Assembly (NCBI RefSeq): GCF_030408435.1
Contig: NZ_CP047046.1
Coordinates: forward strand, 204,572 to 268,571
Direction of reading: 5' to 3'
Length of the DNA stretch: 64,000 nt
From: Corynebacterium auriscanis
Lineage (GTDB): Bacteria; Actinomycetota; Actinomycetes; Mycobacteriales; Mycobacteriaceae
The notes under the pieces are model-generated. The model was given only the letters and a program-made list of their open reading frames with translations, was not told where the DNA came from and made no database searches. Position 1 is the stretch's first letter; the number at the start of each line of letters is the position of its first letter. Both the position numbers and the translations under genes were made by a program. Below are positions 17,850 through 26,133 of the stretch, piece after piece.

Positions 17850-18869
17850 ATGAACGCTCATCAGACTGCACAGGGTTGGGGAAAGAAGATCCTCGCCTTG
17901 ATGGTGGCGCTGACCACCGCAATGGGCTTGGCTACCGTTGCCGCACCTTCGGCCTCGGCCGCGGATAACCGCACCCGCCTGCGCCCCGGTTGCACCTGGA
18001 GCCCATACAAGTTCTACGTACAGAACTGCTGGGTTAACTCCCCAGCAATGGGTCAGAAGATTAAGGTACAGATCAAGCCGTCCTCCCGCGGTGGTAACGC
18101 GGGCATTTACCTCCTCGACGGCCTTCGCGCGCGCCAGGATTGGAACGGCTGGACGTACCAAGGCCGCGGCGTGGACATGTTTGTCAATGACAATGTCACG
18201 CTGGTGATGCCCGTTGGTGGCCAGTCTCAGTTTTACGCGGACTGGATCGCGCCGTACGGTGGCACGGGTGGGCCGAAGAAGCCGAAGTGGGAGACCTTCC
18301 TCACCCGCGAACTCCCTAACTACCTGCAGCGCCACTTCGGTGTAAGCCCACGCAACAATGCCGTTGTGGGCCTGTCCATGGGTGGTACGGCCGCAATGAA
18401 CCTCGCCGCTTGGCACCGCAATCAGTTCAAGCACGTTTCCTCTCTGTCTGGTTACCTGAACCCAACGTGGCCTGGCATGTACTTGGGTATCCAGTACGCA
18501 ATGATGCAGGGTGGCGGTCCGGGTGCTCGCATCTGGGACATGTGGGGTTCCCCAGTGGACCCAACCCGCTTCCGCAATGACCCAACCATTCAGGCCGGCC
18601 GTTTCGCCGGTATGCCGATGTACCTCTCTGCCGCTGGCGGAATTACCACCTCTCAGGAAAACTTCCTCGGCGACCCGATCGGCGTGGCATCGGGCGTTGC
18701 CCTAGAGTGGCTATCCCGTACTTCCACTGCGAAATTCGAGGTCGCAGCTAGGGTTGCGGGTGCTCGCCCAGTGGTTAGCTATCCAATAACTGGAGTCCAC
18801 AACTGGCCTTACTGGAACATCGAGCTGCGTAACGCTCGTCCTCACATCCTTCGTGCTCTACATGCTTAG
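17850..18869 (+). CDS. Secreted mycolyltransferase (antigen 85 / esterase D fold)
   Basis: Transfers mycolate from trehalose monomycolate onto arabinogalactan or a second trehalose, outside the membrane. A signal peptide (about residues 1-40, ending in PSASA-AD) precedes the alpha/beta-hydrolase domain. Characteristic sequences are YLLDGLRARQDWNGW, VMPVGGQSQFYADW and VVGLSMGGTAAMNLA with nucleophile Ser176. The acid and histidine regions follow; the catalytic histidine is probably in ITGVHNWPYWN. 339 residues, no LGFP repeats, no C-terminal extension. The start is supported by AAGGGAG about 10 bp upstream. By position it corresponds to cmt1/mytB-type genes. It has its own promoter region and a strong terminator. 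Confidence 0.94.
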   Translation: MNAHQTAQGWGKKILALMVALTTAMGLATVAAPSASAADNRTRLRPGCTWSPYKFYVQNCWVNSPAMGQKIKVQIKPSSRGGNAGIYLLDGLRARQDWNGWTYQGRGVDMFVNDNVTLVMPVGGQSQFYADWIAPYGGTGGPKKPKWETFLTRELPNYLQRHFGVSPRNNAVVGLSMGGTAAMNLAAWHRNQFKHVSSLSGYLNPTWPGMYLGIQYAMMQGGGPGARIWDMWGSPVDPTRFRNDPTIQAGRFAGMPMYLSAAGGITTSQENFLGDPIGVASGVALEWLSRTSTAKFEVAARVAGARPVVSYPITGVHNWPYWNIELRNARPHILRALHA

Positions 18870-18886
18870 GTGACTCATATCGGGTT

Positions 18887-18923
18887 AAAACCCTCTAAGG
18901 CTTGTCAGCCTTAGAGGGTTTTT
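18887..18923 (+). terminator. Rho-independent terminator after the mycolyltransferase
   Basis: A perfect stem AAACCCTCTAAGGCT / AGCCTTAGAGGGTTT with a TGTC loop runs into a T-run. It is one of the clearest terminators in the window. Confidence 0.92.
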
Positions 18924-19007
18924 CGTGTCCCAGCGGTGGGCGGCTGATGCTGTGTTCTGGTGGTACTCTTTGCCTCGTCACGATTAACGATCCAAGGCGA
19001 GCCTGCA

Positions 19008-19748
19008 GTGAGTCCAAGCACTTTTTTTCGACAAGCACGCGAAACTGTTCTTCCCGTAACGTCCAATCCCCATGGCCCGCTACCTCCGCTGCTTCTGGTC
19101 TGGACGGTAGTAACTGGACTCGTGGATGCTTATTCTTACCTGCAGCTTAACCACGTTTTCGTAGCCAACATGACGGGAAATGTTGTGTTCTTAGGCTTTT
19201 CCTTTTCTGGGGTCTCTGGTTTTGCGTGGTGGGCCTCGCTCCTGGCTATCGTGGCCTTCATGACGGGGGCGAAACTTGGTGGGGGCTTTGCACACGTGAG
19301 GAAACCCCGTCACCGTGGCTCACTGCTATTTAGAGCTGGGATGGTTCAGATGCTGCTTTTCGCTGCATCCGCACTTTTGGCCTTTGTTCTGCCACCGAGC
19401 CAAAGTACTGCCAGTTTGGTGATGCTGGTTATCGTTCTTTCCGTAGCGATGGGTCTGCAGAATTCAATTGCGCGAGAGCTGTCGGTTCCCGACCTCACTA
19501 CGACTGTTCTTACGCTGACCATCACCGGGCTTGCAAGTGATGGCGAAGGGAGCCACAAAACCAACAATGCTGGTCGGCGTGTCCTTTCGATTATGTCCAT
19601 GGCGCTGGGTGCTTTGGTTGGAGGGGCCATGGTGCATGTTGGAACTGGATACTTGGCATTGCTGATCGCGGTTGCGCTTACTGCGGTTATAACGTGGCGG
19701 GCGTTCAGCTTGCGCAATGTCACCGCCGAATGGGCGCGGTTGGCGTAG
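19008..19748 (+). CDS. YoaK/DUF1275 family membrane protein
   Basis: About 246 residues with six or so membrane segments. The family hallmark is an early G-x-VDAYSYL then NHVFVANMTGNVVFLG; both are present (VVTGLVDAYSYLQLNHVFV). A later VAMGLQNSIARELSVPDLTTTVLTLTITG is also typical. The GTG start at 19008 has AAGGCGAG about 8 bp upstream and is preferred over a GTG at 18960. The function of the family is unknown; it is not part of the mycolate pathway in any known way, and in related genomes this position is usually empty. It lies between two mycolyltransferase genes. Confidence 0.85.
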   Translation: MSPSTFFRQARETVLPVTSNPHGPLPPLLLVWTVVTGLVDAYSYLQLNHVFVANMTGNVVFLGFSFSGVSGFAWWASLLAIVAFMTGAKLGGGFAHVRKPRHRGSLLFRAGMVQMLLFAASALLAFVLPPSQSTASLVMLVIVLSVAMGLQNSIARELSVPDLTTTVLTLTITGLASDGEGSHKTNNAGRRVLSIMSMALGALVGGAMVHVGTGYLALLIAVALTAVITWRAFSLRNVTAEWARLA

Positions 19749-19822
19749 GGGCCAATTCGTCCTCGGATTTCCCAAGCCGTTGGTTTTGTGGGAAAAGCTA
19801 ATTCTTGCTAGATTTTTCGTGG

Positions 19823-19889
19823 TAGCCTAACCCTCAAGTAAAACTTTAAGTTTGCTGCGTGTTACACAAGCGGATAGCTAAACGCTTGT
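19823..19889. promoter_or_regulatory. Regulatory-looking region upstream of cop1: three symmetric elements
   Basis: TAGCCTAACC at 19823-19832 resembles half of a DtxR/IdeR box. AAACTTTAAGTTT at 19841-19853 is palindromic about its centre. ACAAGCG (19866-19872) is mirrored by CGCTTGT (19883-19889). None is a full match to a known corynebacterial consensus. Confidence 0.3.
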
Positions 19890-19927
19890 AATAATGACTA
19901 CTGTCAATTGCCACGCGCGCCAGTATC

Positions 19928-19950
19928 GAAGCGGGAGGGGAACCTGCTTC
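19928..19950 (+). promoter_or_regulatory. Hairpin in the cop1 leader
   Basis: GAAGCGGG pairs with CCTGCTTC around a 7-nt loop, some 63 bp before the cop1 start. No T-run follows, so it is more likely an mRNA leader structure than a terminator. Confidence 0.35.
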
Positions 19951-20012
19951 GGTCCTAGCTCCGCACGACCAACTCGACATAGCTGACGCTCACGAAGGAA
20001 AGAATGTAACTT

Positions 20013-21974
20013 ATGCGCCCTGCCGCGATTAAATCCCCCCGCTTCCGCTCCGCACGTCGCGTGAGCGCTGCTTCCTTGGCCCTGCCGCTCGCTGTTGCAA
20101 TGGGCCTATCTTTGGCACCTGTAGCCCCAGCTCAGCAGGCACCAGGTTCCCTGTCCTCCAGCAGCCCTGGATCCGGCACCGGATACCTGAACCCGGATAA
20201 CCTCCCCAAGCGCACACCACAGAAGGTCACCGAGCAACCCCTGCAAGGCCTGCCAGAAGGCGTGAGTGTTGATCGCGTGGAGTGGATTACCGATCGCTGG
20301 GCGAACGTCTTCATCAACTCGAAGGCTATGCCAGGCAAGCCCATCAAGGTGCAGATCCTGCTGGCCCGTGATTGGTACAAAACTCCAGACAAGAAGTTCC
20401 CAACCGTATGGGCGCTCGACGGTCTGCGCGCCCGTGACGACGAATCCGGTTGGACCTTGGCCACGAACATTACGTCCTTCTACGCCGATAAGAACGTCAA
20501 TGTGGTGCTACCAGTCGGCGGCGAGTCCTCCTTCTACACCGACTGGCAGCAGCCAGACAAGGGCAAGCACTACAAGTGGGAATCCTTCCTCACCCAAGAG
20601 TTGCCCGCTGTCCTGCGTGAAGGCTGGCGCTCCACGGAAGACCGCGCGATCGTTGGCCTTTCCATGGGTGGCACCGCCGCAATGAACCTAGCCGAGCGCT
20701 TCCCTAAGATGTGGAAGTTCGTCGGTTCCTTCTCCGGCTACCTAGACACCACCTCCTATGGCATGCCACAAGCAATCGGTTACGCTACCAACGACGGTGG
20801 CGGCTACGATGCCCAGAAGATGTGGGGGCCATATGGCAGTCAGGACTGGACGGATCACGATCCGAAGCTGGGCATCAAGGACCTCGGTGACATGACTGTC
20901 TACGTTTCAGCTGGTAACGGTAACGCGGGCAAGTACGACAAACCGGGCGCTCTGCCCGGACTGCCTGCCAACATGGCCGGCTTTGGCTTGGAGGCAATGT
21001 CCCGTATGACCACCGAGACCTTCGTGCGCTACGCGAAAGCCGCCAACAAGAAGGTCATTACCCAGTTCCGCCCGTCGGGCACCCACGACTGGCCATACTG
21101 GCAGTTCGAGATGACCCAGGCATGGCCTTACATTGCCGATACTCTGAACCTGCCGGAATCCGATCGTGGCGCATCCTGCCAGCCCGTTGGGGATATTGCG
21201 AAGCGCGTGAGCGAGTTCCCGCAGCTCGGCGCTTGCATCTCTGATGAGTACGACGGTGCGGGCAAGGGGAAGATTCAGGACTTCCGCGGCGGTCGTGCTT
21301 ACTGGAGCCCAGAAACCGGTGCTCACTTCCTGTGGGGTCGTATCGGTGCTCTGTATTCCAGCCTGAAGGGCACTCACTCGTGGCTGGGCTACCCGAAGAG
21401 CGAAGAAATCTCGATCTCCAACGGACGCGGTCGCTTCGTGGCGTTTGAACACGGCAACATCTACTGGACCCCAACCACCGGTGCTGTCGCTGTAGCCAAG
21501 GACATCCTGGGCACCTGGGGCAAGATCAAGTACGAAAATGGCCCGCTCGGTTACCCAACGGCTGAAGCAAAGAAGATGGGCGACGGCTGGGTGCAGCAGT
21601 TCGAAAACGGCGTTATCACCCGTGATAAGGACGGCAAAACCCAGTACGTGCAGGGTGAAATCTCTAAGAAGTACATGTCGGTCAAGGGGCCAGAGTCTAA
21701 GCTCGGTTTCCCGGTTACCGGTGAAAACTCCCTGCCGAACAACAAGGGCAAAATGTCCGAGTTCACGGGTGGATTTATTTACTGGTCCCCAGCTACCGGC
21801 GCACACATCATCTACAAGGGTGCGATCTTCGATGCATGGGGCGAGGAAAAATTCGAACAGGGCAAATTCGGCCTGCCCACCGCTGATCAGGAAGCTATTC
21901 CAGCCGGTGGCCAGATCGTGAAGTTCCAAGGCGGCACCATCAGCGAAGTAAACGGCAAGATCGTCAAGAAGTAA
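20013..21974 (+). CDS. cop1: PS1-like mycolyltransferase with C-terminal LGFP repeats
   Basis: 653 residues in two parts. A signal peptide (about 1-40, LAPVAPAQQ) and the esterase/mycolyltransferase domain carry WALDGLRARDDESGW, VLPVGGESSFYTDW, nucleophile Ser217 in VGLSMGGTAAMNLA, and GTHDWPYWQFEM for the histidine. From about residue 395 come four or five LGFP-type repeats: SWLGYPKSEEIS, GPLGYPTAEAKK, SKLGFPVTGENS and GKFGLPTADQEA, interspersed with YWSPATGAH units. LGFP repeats are thought to bind the arabinogalactan-mycolate layer. This architecture is that of corynebacterial PS1 (Cop1/Csp1). The start has GAAGGAAAG upstream. It is the first gene of the run to accD3. Its last codons are the first copy of a 22-bp tandem array. 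Confidence 0.95.
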   Translation: MRPAAIKSPRFRSARRVSAASLALPLAVAMGLSLAPVAPAQQAPGSLSSSSPGSGTGYLNPDNLPKRTPQKVTEQPLQGLPEGVSVDRVEWITDRWANVFINSKAMPGKPIKVQILLARDWYKTPDKKFPTVWALDGLRARDDESGWTLATNITSFYADKNVNVVLPVGGESSFYTDWQQPDKGKHYKWESFLTQELPAVLREGWRSTEDRAIVGLSMGGTAAMNLAERFPKMWKFVGSFSGYLDTTSYGMPQAIGYATNDGGGYDAQKMWGPYGSQDWTDHDPKLGIKDLGDMTVYVSAGNGNAGKYDKPGALPGLPANMAGFGLEAMSRMTTETFVRYAKAANKKVITQFRPSGTHDWPYWQFEMTQAWPYIADTLNLPESDRGASCQPVGDIAKRVSEFPQLGACISDEYDGAGKGKIQDFRGGRAYWSPETGAHFLWGRIGALYSSLKGTHSWLGYPKSEEISISNGRGRFVAFEHGNIYWTPTTGAVAVAKDILGTWGKIKYENGPLGYPTAEAKKMGDGWVQQFENGVITRDKDGKTQYVQGEISKKYMSVKGPESKLGFPVTGENSLPNNKGKMSEFTGGFIYWSPATGAHIIYKGAIFDAWGEEKFEQGKFGLPTADQEAIPAGGQIVKFQGGTISEVNGKIVKK

Positions 21975-22040
21975 CGGCAAGATCGTCAAGAAGTAGCGGC
22001 ACGGTCGTCAAGAAGTAACGGCAAGATCGTCAAGAAATAG
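21953..22040. repeat. Four 22-bp tandem copies of the cop1 3' end, stop codon included
   Basis: Copies start at 21953, 21975, 21997 and 22019; each reads CGGCAAGATCGTCAAGAAGT plus TAA or TAG (third copy has one change inside). Only the first copy is coding; its TAA ends cop1. Confidence 0.95.
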
Positions 22041-22201
22041 GGCGAATCCCGCCGGAGTTACAAGCCTTTGGCGATGGTGGCTTCAGGCAACCATCAGCCA
22101 AGGGCTTTAGTCTTTTTCTGGACACATCTACCGTGCTCACATCACTCCCGGCCTCCGCATGGTCGGGGACAAAACTCACAACCTCACAAGGAGTCCATGT
22201 C

Positions 22202-22855
22202 ATGCACGTTCCACACCAGCCATTCGGGAACCATTTGCAGTCGGTGGAACACGCTTCCTGCACCGTTTCCTCAACTTCTTCGCGGAAGCGCCGCCGTTCT
22301 TTCAACCGTGGTTGGCTTGTAGCTCCATTGGCAGCTGCACTGCTTTCTGGCGGTTTAGTTGCCTGTGGTTCGGACTCCACGGTGGATAACAATGCGGATT
22401 CTTCCTCCACTGCCTCCAGTGTGCCTTCTGTTTCTGCGTCGGCTTCGGCGACCTCTTCTCAAACCTCTGATTCCGACGCCCCGTCGGATTCGAACTCTGC
22501 TTCTCCCGAGCCCGAACAAGGTGGTCCGATGACGACTGCCCGGGATGGCAGCGTAGAAGAAATTGATGAAGTTCCGGCTGGTGCCGGCCGCACCGCCGAA
22601 GACGATGATTTTTTGAACGAGCTCAAAAACAAAGGCATAGATTTTGACAAGGCCGGTGATAAGAATGCGTCAGCCAGCCTGCAAGATCAGGTCATCGCAG
22701 CGGCCAGGGCGTCGTGCCAAGAAGGCAGTGATGATCGCATTCAGAATTACCTACCGATGGCAGCAGGGCAGATGCAGGCCCAAGGCGTGGTTGATAAACC
22801 AGAGGAAGCAGCGAAAACAATCCAAGATGCGGCGAAGAAGGTGTATTGCAAGTAA
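22202..22855 (+). CDS. Putative lipoprotein, DUF732-like C-terminus
   Basis: About 217 residues. The ATG at 22202 follows AAGGAG at 22188-22193. A basic N-region (SSRKRRRSFNRGW) leads into a hydrophobic stretch and the lipobox GGLVACGS, so the mature protein would be anchored at that cysteine. Next is a long Ser/Ala/Asp-rich linker, then a compact helical domain of ~80 residues. That domain reads FLNELKNKGIDFDKAG, ASCQEGSDD and AKKVYCK; two cysteines probably form a disulfide, as in DUF732-type mycobacterial exported proteins. Genes at this position in C. glutamicum encode a secreted protein of unknown role in the mycolate cluster. Its stop is the first of four tandem copies. Confidence 0.8.
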   Translation: MHVPHQPFGNHLQSVEHASCTVSSTSSRKRRRSFNRGWLVAPLAAALLSGGLVACGSDSTVDNNADSSSTASSVPSVSASASATSSQTSDSDAPSDSNSASPEPEQGGPMTTARDGSVEEIDEVPAGAGRTAEDDDFLNELKNKGIDFDKAGDKNASASLQDQVIAAARASCQEGSDDRIQNYLPMAAGQMQAQGVVDKPEEAAKTIQDAAKKVYCK

Positions 22856-22954
22856 GTCTTGCTAGGCCGTGTATTGCAAGTAAATCTTGCTAGGCCGCGT
22901 ATTGCAAGTAAGTCCTGCTAGGCCGCGTATTGCAAGTAAATCTTGCTAGGCCGT
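22843..22954. repeat. Four 28-bp tandem copies of the lipoprotein 3' end, stop codon included
   Basis: Copies start at 22843, 22871, 22899 and 22927, each GTATTGCAAGTAA followed by (G/A)T(C/T)(T/C)TGCTAGGCC. The first copy holds the last codons and the TAA of the lipoprotein gene. Confidence 0.95.
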
Positions 22955-22995
22955 AAGGCATTGGAACCGGAATCAGAACAACAGGTAAAAGGACT

Positions 22996-23934
22996 ATGAA
23001 AAAGCTGCTTACGATCGTTGCCGCCCTCGTGGTGGTCATCGTTATTGTTGTGGGCGTGGGGTCGTGGATCAACAAGAACGACAATGCGGGACCATCGCTA
23101 CCGGGACCGAAGGAACCATCGAACTCGGCTGGGCCGAACGCGCCACAAAACCCACCTGGTTGCGCGCCTTATGAACTGATCGCCGCTCCGGGAACTTGGG
23201 AGTCCAAGGCCAACGACGATCCCGTTAATCCACATGCTTTTAAGTGGTCTTTGCTGTTACAGACCACGCAGCCACTGCAGCAACAGTACAGTCCAGAGCA
23301 GCTCAAGGTGTGGACAGTGCCCTATACGGCGCAATTCCGCAACATCAATGCGCAGCATGAGAAAACTTACGATGCCTCCCGCGCGGAGGGTTACGGCAAG
23401 ATCGCCAATGAACTGAAGAGCACCCACCAGCGTTGCCCAGCTACGAAGTTCCTCTTGGTCGGGTTTAGCCAAGGCGCGGTCATCATGGGCGATATGGCCA
23501 ACAACATTGGCAATGGCCGCGGGCCGGTTCCGGCAGATTCCGTGCGTGGAGTGACCTTGATCGCCGATGGTCGGCAGGAACTGGACAAAGGCGTCCTGGT
23601 GGGTAATAAGGGCGTCAGCGGTGTGGGCGCGGAAATCGCCCTCAATCCGGTGAGCGGATTGATCCAGGGCATCGTCCCGGGGGCAACCATGAGGGGCCCA
23701 CGACCTGATGGCTTTGGTGGGCTCAGTGACCGCGTATTTAATATCTGCGCCGTCGGCGACTTGGTGTGTGACGGCCCCCGGGATCCCGTGAATGCGGTGG
23801 CCAAAGCACGCGAAATGTTTCTGGCGAATCCGGTGCACAAGGAGTATGCAAAAAACCGTAGTGTGCTGCCCGGCGGAGCAACCGCACCGGAGTGGGTTGT
23901 GGGTTGGACCAAGAAAATCGTGGAAGCTGGATAA
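22996..23934 (+). CDS. Cutinase-like mycolate-locus lipase (Rv3802c homologue)
   Basis: 312 residues with an N-terminal membrane anchor (about residues 4-25). The cutinase fold shows nucleophile Ser158 in FLLVGFSQGAVIMGD, the acid in VFNICAVGDLVCDGP, and histidine in FLANPVHKEYAKN. Cysteines at positions typical for cutinases flank the core (GCAPYEL and RCPATKF). The mycobacterial homologue Rv3802c is an essential phospholipase/thioesterase encoded beside fadD32 and pks13 and is linked to control of mycolate content under stress. The same position here supports that role. A Pro/Asn-rich linker separates anchor and domain. Confidence 0.9.
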   Translation: MKKLLTIVAALVVVIVIVVGVGSWINKNDNAGPSLPGPKEPSNSAGPNAPQNPPGCAPYELIAAPGTWESKANDDPVNPHAFKWSLLLQTTQPLQQQYSPEQLKVWTVPYTAQFRNINAQHEKTYDASRAEGYGKIANELKSTHQRCPATKFLLVGFSQGAVIMGDMANNIGNGRGPVPADSVRGVTLIADGRQELDKGVLVGNKGVSGVGAEIALNPVSGLIQGIVPGATMRGPRPDGFGGLSDRVFNICAVGDLVCDGPRDPVNAVAKAREMFLANPVHKEYAKNRSVLPGGATAPEWVVGWTKKIVEAG

Positions 23935-24045
23935 CGGGTGGAGACTTTTCTCACGTTTCACACGAGTAACGCAGACGGACGGGTCCACGATATGTTTCAC
24001 TAGATAAAACCAGTAGTTTTCTGTTCGATAACCAAGGGATGTGGC

Positions 24046-25902
24046 ATGGACATTCAGTCCGCAATGAAGCAATTCTATGACGAGCAAGGGAATATCAATG
24101 TTCCTGACCAGCTCACTTTGTCCGGCATGTGCGAAATGCTCTACACCATGGCCCAAATGGAGGGCACAGCCGATGACGTGTTGATCCGTTACTGGGACTT
24201 CAGCGGATCCCGCGAAGGTGCATTGCGAGAGGTCAGTCGTTCGGAGGTCAACACCCGCATCAAGGCCGTGTGCGTGCGTCTGCAGCAGGTTGCCGAGCCC
24301 GGTGATCGCGTAGCCATCCTCGCCAACAACTCTCCGGAGTACATGTACGCCTTCTTGGGCGCCATGTACGCCAAGATGGCGCCGGTTCCGCTATATGATC
24401 CCAACGAACCCGGCCACACGGGGCACCTCACTGCGGTGTTGGGTTCATCCGAGCCCAAGGTGGTGCTGACTAATAAGCAGTCCGCCTCAGCTGTTCGCCA
24501 GCACTTCGCCGGTGTAGCTGCCGCAGAACGCCCCCGGGTGCTGACCGTGGATGCGCTTCCGGATTCCTTGGCCGAGGAGTGGGTCAACCCCATGATGACC
24601 TACATGTCTAACCCGGAGTTGGCGCCGAAGAGCAGCGATGAGGCTTTCCTGCAGTACACGTCGGGCTCCACCCGCACTCCCGCCGGTGTTGTTCTCACGC
24701 ACAAGTCCATCGTGACTAACGTGTTGCAGATCTTCGCTGCCGCCAACCTTAAGCCCCCGATGCGACTGGTGACGTGGCTGCCGCTGCACCACGATATGGG
24801 CGTGATCCTCGCGGCATTCGTCATCATCTTGGGTGTGCCGTTTGACCTGATGAGCCCACGCGACTTCATCCAGGACCCCTCCCGCTGGCTCAAGCAGCTC
24901 AACAAGCGCGATGATGAGGAAAATACGTATACCGTGGTACCCAACTTCGCGCTGGAAATGGCAGTTCGCTACGCAGATCCCGCGAAAACCCCCGGTTTGG
25001 AGAACCTGGACCTCTCCCGCTTGGACGGCATCATCAACGGCTCGGAGCCAGTGCACAACAGCACGGTGGAAAAGTTCGTGGAGCTGTTTTCTAACTATGG
25101 TTTGAATCGCCAGACTCTGCGTCCGTCTTACGGTCTGGCCGAAGCTACCCTGATTGTCACCACCCCACAGACCGAGGATCGCCCACTGACCAAGTGGTTC
25201 GATCGTGAACACCTGGCGAATGGCAAGGCTGAAGAGTTGGCGCAAGCTGACAGCAAGGCAATGCCTTTGATGTCCCTGGGGCAGGTATGTAGTCCGCAGG
25301 TCATGGCCATCGTGGATCCCGAAACTGGGAAAGAGCTACCCGAAGGCACCGTCGGTGAAATCTGGGTGCACGGTGAAAACATGGCAGCTGGTTACCTGAA
25401 CCGCGAGGACGAGACGCGGGAGACCTTCCGCAACCACCTTCCGCAGGCCAACCGTCTGACCGAGGGGTCAGCTACCGGCGATGCGCCCGAGGACAACTGG
25501 ATGCGCACCGGTGACCTGGCCGTGGTTCTGGACGGCCAGTTGTATATCACTGGTCGCCTCAAGGACCTCATCATCGTGGCCGGCCGCAACCACTACCCGC
25601 AGGACATCGAAGCCACGGCTGACGAGGCGCAGGATCAGACCGCTGCAGCCGTCATCGCCGCTTTCGCTGTGGAAGCAGAAAACATCGAAGGCCTAGTTGT
25701 TATCGCAGAACGCGATCCGGAGGCATCCGAAGATGGCGATGCTGCCGCGGTTGATGCGATCCGCGCAGCCGTCACCAAGGTTCACGGAGTGCAGCCACAG
25801 GATATTCGGATCGTGGCTCCTGGCGGAATCCCACGTTCCAGCGCTCACAAGATCGCTCGTCGCGTAGCGGCTAAGGCTTACCTGGACGGAAAGTTCGACT
25901 AA
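24046..25902 (+). CDS. fadD32: Long-chain fatty acyl-AMP ligase FadD32
   Basis: Activates the long meromycolate-type acid as acyl-AMP and loads it on Pks13. 618 residues. The adenylate-forming core is present: LQYTSGSTRTPAGVVLTHKS (P-loop region), VTWLPLHHDMGVI, LRPSYGLAEATLIVT, and GEIWVHGENMAAGYLNR. The hinge and C-terminal lysine region are DNWMRTGDLAVVLDGQLYITGRLKDLIIVAGRNHYPQDIE and GGIPRSSAHKIARR. The WLPLHHDMG and ~20-residue insertion pattern distinguish acyl-AMP ligases (FAAL) from acyl-CoA synthetases. ATG 24046 follows AAGGGATGTGGC. pks13 is next, 231 bp downstream. Confidence 0.96.
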   Translation: MDIQSAMKQFYDEQGNINVPDQLTLSGMCEMLYTMAQMEGTADDVLIRYWDFSGSREGALREVSRSEVNTRIKAVCVRLQQVAEPGDRVAILANNSPEYMYAFLGAMYAKMAPVPLYDPNEPGHTGHLTAVLGSSEPKVVLTNKQSASAVRQHFAGVAAAERPRVLTVDALPDSLAEEWVNPMMTYMSNPELAPKSSDEAFLQYTSGSTRTPAGVVLTHKSIVTNVLQIFAAANLKPPMRLVTWLPLHHDMGVILAAFVIILGVPFDLMSPRDFIQDPSRWLKQLNKRDDEENTYTVVPNFALEMAVRYADPAKTPGLENLDLSRLDGIINGSEPVHNSTVEKFVELFSNYGLNRQTLRPSYGLAEATLIVTTPQTEDRPLTKWFDREHLANGKAEELAQADSKAMPLMSLGQVCSPQVMAIVDPETGKELPEGTVGEIWVHGENMAAGYLNREDETRETFRNHLPQANRLTEGSATGDAPEDNWMRTGDLAVVLDGQLYITGRLKDLIIVAGRNHYPQDIEATADEAQDQTAAAVIAAFAVEAENIEGLVVIAERDPEASEDGDAAAVDAIRAAVTKVHGVQPQDIRIVAPGGIPRSSAHKIARRVAAKAYLDGKFD

Positions 25903-25907
25903 TTACG

Positions 25908-25919
25908 CGCCACGTGGCG
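25908..25919. promoter_or_regulatory. Perfect 12-bp palindrome between fadD32 and pks13
   Basis: CGCCACGTGGCG begins 6 bp after the fadD32 stop. It may be an operator; there is no T-run to make it a terminator. Confidence 0.35.
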
Positions 25920-26043
25920 GCCAGCTGTCCACTGCAAAGGGGGCTGTTGGGCGTCACGTTGTTTCATTGTTGGCTCCGCCCGCGGTTGCATAACGGAGGC
26001 ACCATTGCGTGCCCCTACACTGTTACTGACGAAAAATAGCTTC

Positions 26044-26109
26044 TATAGTTTTTGTTGAACGATTACTGGCGAAGCGGAAAATACACGCAAGTTAAAAACA
26101 CGCAAGTTA
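26044..26109 (+). promoter_or_regulatory. Candidate -10 element and duplicated 12-mer upstream of pks13
   Basis: TATAGT at 26044-26049 is a good -10 hexamer; no clear -35 is seen. Downstream, ACACGCAAGTTA occurs twice (26083-26094 and 26098-26109, 15 bp apart) in the leader, just before the GAAAGGA ribosome-binding site. Confidence 0.4.
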
Positions 26110-26133
26110 CACGAAAGGACATCGCGGTTCCCT

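Noticed and set aside
19823..19841. Full DtxR box upstream of cop1
   Set aside because: Only about 12 of 19 consensus positions agree, all on one half; kept only as a weak half-site.
20907..21989. 360-residue open frame antisense to cop1
   Set aside because: Shadow of the LGFP repeat region; no start signal and no recognisable sequence.
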